A stretch of DNA of 64,000 bases from Porpolomopsis calyptriformis (lineage: Eukaryota; Basidiomycota; Agaricomycetes; Agaricales; Hygrophoraceae). Positions 20,959 through 30,814 of the stretch are shown in pieces (position 1 is the stretch's first letter; the number at the start of each line of letters is the position of its first letter). Under the pieces are notes generated by a model. That model saw nothing but the letters and a program-made list of their open reading frames with translations. It was not told where the DNA came from and ran no database searches. The stretch is from NCBI GenBank assembly GCA_951640195.1, contig OX621173.1, positions 847,780 to 911,779 of the forward strand, read 5' to 3'. The position numbers and the translations under genes are program-made.

Positions 20959-21369
20959 TGTCACGGTCGGAATTTTCTTTTCTTTTCTTTATCTAATCAC
21001 ATGTAAACCTATCTCTTATCTTGGGATTCCCCACATTTGTCGGTGGGATTCCCCATTGCCTTTCTCCGGGATTCCTCAGGGATTCCCCACTACTCTACCT
21101 ATATGCGGACACACTTCATTTCCGTTACGTTTCAACCCCTTATGATTCGTCATCGATCACAATGACTCATTCTTATCTCTACCTCATGTTATGTCACACT
21201 GACTCACACAGATAAGTAGTCAGTATATAAAGAGTACCTCTTGTACATATCAGACCTTAAGTCTGATTCCTCGTTAGCCTACTCATAACAAGGACTTGGA
21301 ACCATATCCTATATCTCTTGGGACAGAACACCCGAAGTAAAACGCATTCCGAACAACCGGTTTATAACA
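20959..21369 (+). repeat. 5' LTR of chromovirus (411 bp)
   Basis: Contains a TATA box TATATAA at 21224-21230. A probable transcription start lies near 21259, where AAGTCTGATTC begins 35 bp downstream. Ends ...TTATAACA. Compared with 27442-27852 there are eight substitutions in 411 bp and no indels. Confidence 0.95.
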
Positions 21370-21370
21370 A

Positions 21371-21381
21371 GAATCAGACTT
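21371..21381 (+). other. Primer binding site complementary to the element's own 5' transcript end (self-priming)
   Basis: GAATCAGACTT, one base past the 5' LTR, is the exact reverse complement of AAGTCTGATTC at 21259-21269 inside the LTR, about 35 bp past the TATA box. In Tf1/sushi-type chromoviruses reverse transcription is primed by the first about 11 nt of the element's own RNA annealing to the PBS rather than by a tRNA. The fit in length, spacing and position supports this mechanism here. No tRNA-type TGG PBS is present. Confidence 0.75.
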
Positions 21382-21411
21382 CCTTCTGGTTCTCTCCCAC
21401 TTGCTTATCCA

Positions 21412-22803
21412 ATGCCCTCATCACTGTGATCATCGACATCACCTCTTTGCCCCTTACCCACCTTCATCCTGGCTTCTACTGACAACTCAGACGTTGAAGA
21501 ACAATACGAAGACCCTCTCTTGAGATCGACCTTTTCAGCTACAATTCGAGATCAAGAACCATCCTTTTCTTCCGCTCTCAAAGAAACATTAGCTACTCCC
21601 ACCCCTGCTCCTGCTCCTTTAGGACCACAAACTCAATCGAGAACAAGAGGACTCTTCTCTTCATCTTCAGCCCCAGCAACAAGACCAGTTCATCAACGAA
21701 CTGCTACCCCACCAGGACGATATGGTTCTCTCTACTCCCAACTTTCTTCTGCGACATCAACACCAACACCAACAGCTCCAACAACTCCACAACACCCGAC
21801 ATCCACCAACATGTCAGGAACGTCCACCAATGCCCCCACCAACCCCCCTGCCATTGATATCACGACCTTGATGGCTACGGTTCGCCAACTTGAACAAACC
21901 ATCACCTAACAACAACAGCTGATCGCCCAGCTCCAGCAACAACCTCAACAACCCGGTCCTCTGCCTATACAGCCTCCCCTACCTCAACAACCTGCTCCTC
22001 CCTCCATTAAGATTGCAAAACCCGATGAATACGATGGGTCTGCAGCCAAGTGTCTCAATTTTATCCAAGCTTGTCGTCTAGTCCTTGACGACAGCCAGTG
22101 GTCCGACAGACAAAAGATTACTTATGTCTTGTCGTTCATGAAGATTGGTGTCGCCCAATCATAGGCCCAACAGCAGACCCAAGAATTCAAACGTGTGCTA
22201 TGGGTTGGAGCCAACTACGAAGATTTCATGGAGGAGCTCGAGGAATGTTTTGGAGACGTTGATGCGAGAGCGACAGTGCAGGTCAAGATTCAAAAGGTAA
22301 CCCAAGGACTTTCTACTGTGGACAATTATAACATACGATTCGGAGCTCTCGCGGATGAAACTGGTTTCAACGATGACGCGCTCAAAGTCTTCTACTGGAA
22401 CAGCCTCAATCCTGGAATTCTCGAAAAAATCTATGCCCTTGATCCCATCCCTGCCACCCTCAACGCTTGGAAGCGAAAAGCCTCCATCTTCAATCGACAA
22501 CACCTTGAACTTGCACTTGAGCGTCGTGCTGCTCCCCGGAGTAACTACTACGCTCCCAGGGAGACCATGGCTCGAACGACTACCCGAACTCCCTCCTCTG
22601 CTCCTGTCAAACAGGAGACAACTTCCTCATCATCAATATCGCGCGTTCTGCGAGGCAACTGCTATCGCTGCGGAGAGCCAGGTCATTGGGTGAACAAGTG
22701 TCCAAATTCCCCTCTCACCTCTTCTTTGTCAGCGCGCCCATCGAGTAGTGCCCCTGCCAGACAACGACGAGGAAGACTAACCACAGGGCGAGGTCGAGGG
22801 TGA
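21412..22803 (+). pseudogene. gag of the chromovirus (capsid/nucleocapsid), with nonsense mutations
   Basis: A single frame from ATG 21412. A Pro/Thr/Ser-rich N-terminus reads QEPSFSSALKETLATPTPAP. A capsid-like part follows (IKIAKPDEYDGSAAK, KIQKVTQGLSTVDNYNIRFG). The CCHC zinc knuckle CYRCGEPGHWVNKC lies at about 22,660-22,705, then an Arg/Gly-rich tail. In-frame stops are TGA 21427, TAA 21907, TAG 22162 and TGA 22801. All are one transition away from Arg, Gln or Trp codons. No frameshift is needed to read the gene through. Gag would package the RNA into virus-like particles; this copy cannot make it without suppression of several stops. Confidence 0.88.
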
Positions 22804-22969
22804 AATATTCGAGGTATCGAGATGGAATGAGTCGACGAGGTGGTTTCCCCAACTACTACAGAGGAAACTATTCGAGTGGTGGACAACTGCGGGATCGATC
22901 ACTGGTTGAAAGAGAGAAAGCTCAGCTCGTCAAGGAACTGAAAGAACAGGGTTTTTAGGGAGTCCGAAT

Positions 22970-25900
22970 GCTTTGCCTACCGTTACAGACGTATCTACTC
23001 AAGAATGTACCACCACTCCATGCAATCTATTTCGAATTCTTGGTACTCTTGAAGAAGGCAATCTCGGACTCATTTTGGATGTTTGGATTGAAGCTACCGA
23101 CACTGGTCGATGTGTTCCGGCCACTGCTCTGGTTGATAGTGGAGCCTCTGGAAATTTCATGGACGAATCCTTCGCAACTCGCCACAATTTTACTCTAATA
23201 CGATTGGAAACCCCAATCCCCATATGAAATGCTGATGGATCTGAAAACCAAGGTGGACCCATCGAGAACAATATTGATATTTGGTTAGAGGCTCCTGGAG
23301 GACACAATGAACGGATCTGATTGGAAGTGACCGATCTCGGATCTAAGACGGATATTATCCTCGGCTTCCCGTGGCTCAAAAAGCACAACCCCAACATCAA
23401 TTGGGAAGAGGCAACACTGGCTCTGGATAGCAAAGATTTCCCTCTTCCACGATGGATAGTGAACGATGCGGAGTCACTGGGAATGGAATCGGTCACACTG
23501 GCCATGAATCGACGCGTATCGAAGTCAGATGAATCCCGAGCCAGCACGGTGGAAGAAGATATGCGAAAGTTTGTACTGGAGGTATACTGGAAAGACTACT
23601 CTAGCGTCTTTGCCAAGGAATCCTTCGACCGCCTTCCACCGCATTCAGAATTCAACCACGCCATAGAACTGGATGAAACCTTCAGACCAGTCAAAGGTGC
23701 GAAATACGCAATGTCCCCTCTTGAGATGGATCACTTACACAAGTTCATCGACGAAAACTTATCTACTGGATGAATACGAACTTCCAAGTCGAAACAAGTC
23801 TCTCCGTTCTTCTTTGGAAAGAAAGCCGAAGAAGTGAATGCTAAAGGTAAGAACGCTGGTTTACGCCCTATCGAAGATTATCGCTACCTCAATGAACACA
23901 CGGTTCCTGACCATTACCCCCTTCCCCTCCTTCACCAAATACTCCAACAACCTAAACTCCTAACAGCATCTCTGTTCACGGTCATGGATATCTGATGGGG
24001 ATTCAACAACGTCAGGATCAAGGAAGGCGACGAATGGAAGGCTGCTTTCATTACTGAAGCAGGCGCCTTCGAGCCCACCGTCATGTTCTTTGGTTTGCGG
24101 AACTCACCAGCTACCTTTCAATGGATGATCGACACAAGATTCAAAGAAGTCCTAGACTCTGGAAATGTTTTCATTTATATTGATAACGTGCTTGTTTGTG
24201 GAGACAATTTACAGGAATTGCAATACTGGACCTTCAAAACCCTAGATGTTATGAAGAAACATGGACTCTCGTGTAAACCTGTCAAATGCCAGTTCAAGAA
24301 GGAAGAGGTCATTTATCTTGGAGTCGTCCTGTCCAAAGGACGAATTACCACCAACCCGAAGAAGGTCGACGCTATCATGTCTTGGCCTATTCCAGAAACG
24401 GTGAAACAACTCCAATCCTTCTTGGGCAGTGCAAACTTTTGGCGAAGATATATCAAAGGTTTCTCCAAAGTCGCTACCCCTCTCTACGAACTCTTGCACA
24501 ATGAAACTGTATGGGAATGGACTCCTCGGAGACAAGAAGCTTTTGACAACATCAAGTCCCTTTTAATGAACACGCCCGTCCTTCATATTCCTGATCGCAA
24601 TCTCCCTTATTGCTTGGAGACTGATGCTTCCATCATCGGAATTGCAGGAATACTCTCCCAGCTTCACGACGGACACTGGAAACCTGTTGGCTATCACTCA
24701 AGATCTACCTCCCCTGCCGAGAAGAACTACCCTACCCACGATCTGGAACTCCTGGCGATCATTGATTCCTTTAAACAATGGCGCCATCTTCTCGAAGGAG
24801 CGAGACACGATATTCTCATCAGAACAGACAGTTTGGCTTTACGATATTTCTCCAAGAATCTTCGCTTGTCGAATCGCCAGACTCGTTGGTCTGAATATCT
24901 GTCCAGATTCGGATTCAAAATCGAGTACGTTCCAGGTAGGAAGAACAAAGCCGACAGCTTATCCAGATGCCCGGATTACTTGCCCGACGTTGAGGCCGAT
25001 GTGGAGAACGAAGTTCTGATAGCGCGCGACCGATGGATTAATTCAATTGTCAAGTTGTCGAATTCAAACCTTCTCTCTAGATTACGCTTCAAAATCCCAC
25101 TCCCGCAGAAGATCCAAGATAAACTTGAGGATGCCTCACTCGCTTGGACCCAAGCTGATGGGCTTGTACGCAATGTTGAAGGTCAGATAGTGGTGCCAGA
25201 GGAAGTATCTCTGCGCACAGACATTATACGACTGTCCCATGCCTACCCCCACGCTGGCCACCCTGGCATTGAGAAGACAAAGGAACTCGTCCTTCGTAAC
25301 TTTATTTAGGATGGTGCCCCACAAGACATTACCAACTACGTTCGATCCTGCCCCGCTTGTCAGCAAAACAAGAACTTCCCCTCGAAGCTGTCAGGACTAC
25401 TCCAACCCATACCCCCCTCTATGGAACCATGGAAGGAAATCACCGTCGATCTCATCGTCGAACTCCCCAAGTCACAAGGCTACGATGCTGTAATGGTTGT
25501 TGTCGATCGCTTCACTAAACGTGCTCACTTCATTCCGACAACTTCCAATCTTTCATCAGAAGGTGCTGCGAAACTCTTTCGGAATCATATCTGGAAACAT
25601 TATGGATGGCCCCAAAAGGTTATATCCGATCGTGGAGCGCAATTTGCGTCCAAATTCACAGAAGCTCTTAATAACTCCTTAGGAATCATCTCCAGTCTCT
25701 CCACTGCATATCACCCTCAAACAGATGGTCAAACGGAACGTACCAATCAAGAACTTGAAGTTTACTTGCGTTTCTATACCAACTTCATGCAGGATGACTG
25801 GTCGGAATGGCTCGCTTCTGCAGAATTCGCCTACAACAATCGGCAACACTCTGCCACTTCACAATCACCATTCTATATGGAATACGGACATCATCCTCAC

Positions 25901-26500
25901 CTTCCCACAGCTATTCCGGATCAAAGCAATGTGCCCGCAGCAAACACCTTTCACGAACACCTCACACGCACACAGCAAAACACCGAACGATCCTTATCAA
26001 AGACAACGGAGTCAATAAAGAAATACGCTGATCGAAAACGGAAACCTTCACCCTCCTATGAAGAAGGAGATCTAGTCTGGTTGGATACCAAGAATATCAA
26101 GACGACACGACCCTCGAAGAAACTCGACAATCGACGGACCAGACCATTCAAGGTCTTGAAGAAGATATCAGACCTTGCCTATCTGATCGACATCCCTGGA
26201 ACATGGAGACTACACCCAGTCTTTCACATTTCACTCCTGAGACCCAACGTCGGAAATAAATTGCTCCACCCTGATGTCATTGACACATCACGGCCTCCTC
26301 CTGATCTGATCGAAAACGAAGAAGAATACGAGGTCGAATCTATATTACAACATTCCAGAGCTAAATGACAACGAAAATACTTGGTAAAATGGAAAGGCTA
26401 TCCGATCGAAGAAGCCACTTGGGAAGATCGATCAAACATTTTACGACACGCCAAGGAAATTGTGAAGACGTACGAAGACTCAATTCAAACGGCGACCTGA
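22970..26500 (+). pseudogene. pol of the chromovirus: protease, RT, RNase H, integrase, chromodomain
   Basis: One 3.5-kb frame. The aspartic protease motif ALVDSGASGNFMD is near 23,130. RT includes GLRPIEDYRYLNEHTVPDHY, FFGLRNSPATFQWMID and YIDNVLVCGD at 24,176; the usual catalytic YxDD is YIDN, so the second Asp is Asn. RNase H: ETDASIIGIAGILSQ (24,618). Integrase: AYPHAGHPGIEKTKEL with CPACQQNK (zinc domain), then ITVDLIVELPKSQGYD, VISDRGAQFASKF and PQTDGQTERTNQELEVY (D, D, E). Chromodomain: EEEYEVESIL...RKYLVKWKGYPIEEATWED, ending at 26498-26500. In-frame stops are at 23225, 23318, 23771, 23993 (all TGA), 25307 (TAG) and 26366 (TGA). Confidence 0.93.
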
Positions 26501-26659
26501 TTCTATTCATTCGTTTGTCATCATCCCGTCTGCCAAGAATTGACCTCTATTTTTAGAACCACTCCTTATAAACTATGAGACGTCTCCACTTTCCTTCATG
26601 ATTCAATAACTTTGTTGCAATAATCAAGACCACTCAACCAAAACCGCAACAACTTCATC

Positions 26660-27406
26660 ATGCCCACTACACGATCCACATGATCTCCCTCCCCTCAAGT
26701 CGCCATCCGACGTTCCGGACGAATCCCTTCGTCTGCCATCCGCTCCCCTACCCCTGGTCCCTCCACCTCTGCTTCCTCCCCTCGGCAATTACATTGACAA
26801 GCCCGCGCTCGTGCAGAAGACTTCTTCAAGGAGTACCCCACTCAAACCCCTCCTCCCGAAGACCCTGCCGTTACCATCTCCCGTCTTACTGTCCACAGCA
26901 ACAGCGTCAGCAACTGGAATCGCGAACTCCATCAGGAACGCGAAGTCTTGCAAGCCGAGCTCAAAGCGTTGGAGAAGAGTGCTTTGTTTTGGAAAAATCA
27001 TTGGGATCAGAGCGAGTTGAAAGTTTGGGAGCTTCAACAGGAGAAGAAACGAACATGGGTAAATTGTTACGACGTCACCACTCGCGCCATCATCGTCAAA
27101 CTCGTCGAAGAGAGTCATCAGGCCGAACGGCTCTCCAGAGAAGACTTCCTTCGAACCCAGCGAGACCTCGCGACAATGGAAACATTGATCGAGTACGGGG
27201 AATCAGTCGAATACCCCATCAACGTCGATCTAGAGTACCCGATCAATGACGACGTCGTCGCGACAGTTCGAGCCCCCTCCCCCATCAAAATGACTTCGGA
27301 AGTCGAACTCATCGCTTCCCCCTCAGTGGCCATCGAGGCCCCTGCCACCGAGGAAATCCCGACTCAGGCCTCAGAGGATGAAACGACTGACACTGCCCAA
27401 GTTTGA
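26660..27406 (+). pseudogene. Third ORF of the chromovirus, coiled-coil-like protein of unknown function
   Basis: Begins at ATG 26660, 160 bp after pol, and runs in one frame to TGA 27404-27406 just before the 3' LTR. The N-terminus is basic and Ser/Pro-rich (VAIRRSGRIPSSAIRSPTPG). The middle is predicted helical with heptad-like charge and Leu spacing (ELHQEREVLQAELKALEKSA, WELQQEKKRTWVN). The C-terminus is acidic and Thr/Pro-rich (PSPIKMTSEVELIA). Two in-frame TGA codons, at 26681 and 26795, suggest it decayed the same way as gag and pol. I do not recognise the family. No transmembrane segment is seen, so it is unlikely to be an envelope-type protein. It occupies the position where some Gypsy elements carry an extra gene. 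Confidence 0.6.
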
Positions 27407-27441
27407 AATTCAGGACGAATTTCCTTAAAAGCCGAGGTGTA

Positions 27442-27852
27442 TGTCACAGTCGGAATTTTCTTTTCTTTTCTTTATCTAATCACATGTAAACCTATCTCTT
27501 ATCTTGGGATTCCCCACATTTGTCAGTGGGATTCCCCATTGCCTTTCTCCGGGATTCCTCAGGGATTCCCCACTACTCTACCTATATGCGGACACACTTC
27601 ATTTCCGTTACATTTCAACCCCTTATGATTCGTCATCGATCACGATGACTCATTCTTATCTCTACCTCATGTTATGTCGCACTGACTCACACAGATAAGT
27701 AGTCAGTATATAAAGAGTACCTCTTGTACATATCAGACCTTAAGTCTGATTCCTCATTAGCCTACTCATAACAAGGACTTGGAACCATATCCTATATCTC
27801 TTGGGACAGAACACCTGAAGTAAAACGCGTTCCGAACAACCGGTTTATAACA
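27442..27852 (+). repeat. 3' LTR of chromovirus (411 bp)
   Basis: Same length as the 5' LTR with eight substitutions, each at a CpG in one copy and CpA or TpG in the other. Followed directly by CCTGG and the Helitron remnant. Confidence 0.95.
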
Positions 27853-27879
27853 CCTGGTCTGACTGACTTCCTGACCAGG
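27853..27879. repeat. 7-bp inverted repeat abutting the chromovirus 3' LTR
   Basis: CCTGGTC at 27853-27859 and GACCAGG at 27873-27879 flank a 13-nt spacer, starting exactly at the base after the LTR end. It could be coincidence, a Helitron feature, or part of the rearrangement that joined two unrelated elements here. Confidence 0.5.
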
Positions 27880-30342
27880 CACAGTACCTCTACAAGTATC
27901 TTTTCAAAGGCCCTGATCATACTTGGTTTCGCATCCAATCAGAAGACCAAGATCATATTGACGAAATCAAAGACTACGTTGATGGAAGATACCTAATATC
28001 AATGGAATCAGCATGGCGAATACTCAATTTTGAAACAACATCGAAAGAACCATCTGTCTACTATCTTCCGGTTCATTTACGTGATGAAAACTTTCTGCAA
28101 TTCAAAAGAAGTAATACTACACACGAATCCTTAGCATCACTTCTCATACAGTATTTCCATCGTCCCCGCACTCCACAATTCATTGATTTAACTTACCTCA
28201 ACTACTTTTGAAATTATATCCTATACCACTATGATCCTTCAATTCCTCTCAAAAACGACGAATTTTTAGAAGAAGAAATCCCTCACAACATGAGAAACAA
28301 AGTTAGTCCACAAAGACAATGAAAAAAGGTTATGCAACTACAAACTTTGCCACCACCAACAGGGGAGATCTTCTATCTACACTGCATACTAGCATGCTGT
28401 GCAGTATCTAGCTATGAAGATGCAGCTACTGTTTATGGCGTCACTTATCCAACTTTTCATGAAGCAGCAATTCAACTCAGTCTCTTTTCAAATATAAACG
28501 AAGGATTTTATGCACTTCAAGAAGCTGTCGCTTCCTACCATAGTCCCACCCAACTATGTTTTCTCTTTTCTCGCATAATTCTAGAAGGCTATCCAGCACG
28601 ACCATTGTGGGACCATTTTCAAGATAACTTCACATTCGACTATGTCAGATTAACACGCTCCTATGAACAAGGTATCGATCGTGCGCTTGAACACATTCTG
28701 GAATATTTGAATGATAGTAGACACTCGCTCTCCGACTTTGGACTTCTAGAACCTCAACATCGTTCAACCAAAATCATTGCAGAACTAGAAGCATTCGACG
28801 ATCGCTTAACTGAAATTGCAGCTCAAGCAGATGAAATGATGTCAATCATGAAACCAGGTCAGAGGGCTGTGTATGAGGAAGTACTTTCCACTCTTAATTC
28901 ACACTTCCAACAATCATCTTCCACCATGCAGCCTATCTTCATTGAAGGAAAACCTAGTTGAGGTAAAACTTTCATGATTGATTCATTATGCTGCAAACTT
29001 CGAGGTGAACAACACATCATACTCATTGTTGGAACAAGTGCACTTGCTGCATCGCTGTATGAAAGAGGTTGAACAGCTCACAGCCTTTTTCAAATTCCTG
29101 TTAAAGAAGTATGGTTAATTCATTATATAAATTAATTACAACTGACACTACCATTTCTTTGAATTAACAGGACAACGCTAACGTGCATTCAAAGATAATG
29201 CCTAACACAATCCGTGCAGACCTCATCCACAATGCTTCACTTATAGTCTGGGATGAGCTTCCAATGGCAAACATCACAACTTTAGAATGCGTCAATGAGA
29301 TTTGTCGTACAATCACAAGTTGCGAAAAACCTTTCGGAGGGATACCATTCATTGGTTTAGGCGACTTCCACCAAGTTGCACCTGTTGTAAAAGGTCAAGG
29401 CTGTATGCCTGCTTTACTAGTGTCCATCAAAACATCCTATCTGTGGCATAGCTTCAAAATCCTATCACTTCATGAACCTATTCGAACAGCTGAAGACTCT
29501 GAATACACCCACTTTATCAATTGAATAGGAGAAGACTACAACAATCCTCACATCTCCCTTGACATCTTACAGCTGATTAATTCAGTCACTGAAGCCATCG
29601 ACTTCCTGTATCCCCAGCACATCCTCGATAACCCTACCGAATGCGTAAAACGAGCCCTTCTCAGCCCAAAAAACATATATGTCGACGACTTCAATAATAT
29701 GATACTTGACCGTATCGATGGACAAACCAGTATGTATAATAAATTCCCGCTAACCAAACTATTGACATATCTGCTTTAGTATCATACTTCAGTGCTGACT
29801 TTGTGAAAGAAAACAATGAAACAGTTTTCGACAATCTGGAAGCTACACCTGATTATCTCACAGTTACCACTCATCCTGGCATCCCACCTCATCACTTACG
29901 TCTCAAAGAAAACGCAATTTGCTGCCTTATGAGAAACATGTCAATTCAGAAAGGATTAGTAAAAAATGCGCATCTCATTATTCAACATTTACATCACCAC
30001 TTTGTTGAGGTATGTGTCATCAACAATCGCACTGGGAAACTCGGTGAAGTACATTGCATACTATGAATCCATTTTGAATTCACTCCGAAACATTCAAGTT
30101 GGACTGTCCAATGGCTTCAATTCCCCCTGCGACTTGCTTATGCAACAACTTTCAATGGCTGCCAAGGGCTTACTCTTAACCGCACAGTCATAGACTTACG
30201 ATGCGATGCATTTGCTCATGGTCAGTTGTACACAGCTCTGTCTCATGTCAGAAGAAGATCCGATTCCCAAGTACTTTATGGAACTCACTATGTTGAAGAC
30301 ATTACTGTAAAAAATGTAGTTTATAAAGATCTTCTCTTATAA
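27875..30342 (+). pseudogene. Helitron Rep/helicase (Pif1-like) fragment, N-terminus missing, many stops
   Basis: Begins inside the Rep-like part (AQYLYKYLFKGPDHTWFRI; YLYKY/KGPD blocks) and continues through YVDGRYLISMESAWRIL. The Pif1-type helicase follows: IFIEGKPS-stop-GKTFMI (Walker A, interrupted), ASLIVWDELPM (Walker B region), FIGLGDFHQVAPVVKG. After introns come GIPPHHLRLKENAICCLMRN and the C-terminal YATTFNGCQGLTLNRTVIDL with YTALSHVRRRSD, ending at TAA 30340-30342. In-frame TGA codons occur at 28209, 28320, 28959, 29070, 29522 and 30064. The first four lie in one unbroken frame. Helitrons transpose by rolling-circle replication. The catalytic HUH motif would lie upstream and is absent, so this is a dead remnant truncated at the chromovirus. 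Confidence 0.85.
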
Positions 30343-30814
30343 CAAGATGAAACCTTGGCCTGCACTAAAACAAAAAGATGGTGTAGCTGCAGGTGCTTGT
30401 AAGAAAATAAAAACAAACATACCCCAGTTTATGGCTAAATGCAACATTGGCATTCGATGCAAAAATATATATATTCCTGAAAGATGTGGGCAGAAAACCG
30501 TAAGATAACTTAGAAATATGGTTACCTTGGGTGCAAGGTTCCTCCCACCCCCAATAATCCAGTATTCATAAAGCCAAATATGATTACTCACTGCGGGAAG
30601 TAAAATCAATGATAAGTAGTGATTTTATCACTGTTCCATTGAAGAGCAGTATACTGCTTGATTACCAAGCAAGGTTTCTTCTCCGAACGTCGGTCAGTCT
30701 GTGTTGAAAAGGACACTCCTTTATTATAAAAAGCAAGAGTTACAAAACAACAAACAGTAAAACTTGGGAGACAACAGAAACTCCTTAACGGCGAGGCCAA
30801 AGCTGGATAGGATG
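30343..30814. other. Intergenic region between Helitron remnant and NLR copy 1
   Basis: No gene. A 5-bp-stem hairpin CCTTGGGTGCAAGG lies at about 30,525-30,538. Helitron 3' ends carry a short hairpin shortly before CTRR, but I see no convincing CTRR next to it, so the Helitron end is unassigned. The right part should be the 3' UTR of the minus-strand NLR gene. Confidence 0.4.

Larger units (their letters stand above)
20959..27852 (+). mobile_element. Ty3/Gypsy chromovirus with complete structure but dead coding regions
   Basis: 6,894 bp bounded by two 411-bp LTRs (TGTCAC...TTATAACA). Internal order is PBS, gag with zinc knuckle, pol (protease, RT, RNase H, integrase, chromodomain), then a third ORF. 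The chromodomain and the order RT-RNaseH-INT place it in the chromovirus branch of Ty3/Gypsy (established classification). No matching 5-bp target duplication is seen: ATCTG precedes the left LTR and CCTGG follows the right one. gag has four in-frame stops counting its last, pol has six before its end, and ORF3 has two, yet I find no frameshift inside gag, pol or ORF3. The LTRs differ at eight positions, all CpG/TpG or CpG/CpA. Confidence 0.95.

Noticed and set aside
30521..30545. Hairpin CCTTGGGTGCAAGG as the Helitron 3' terminus
   Set aside because: No CTRR end follows at the expected distance and no AT target site is evident, so the end cannot be placed.
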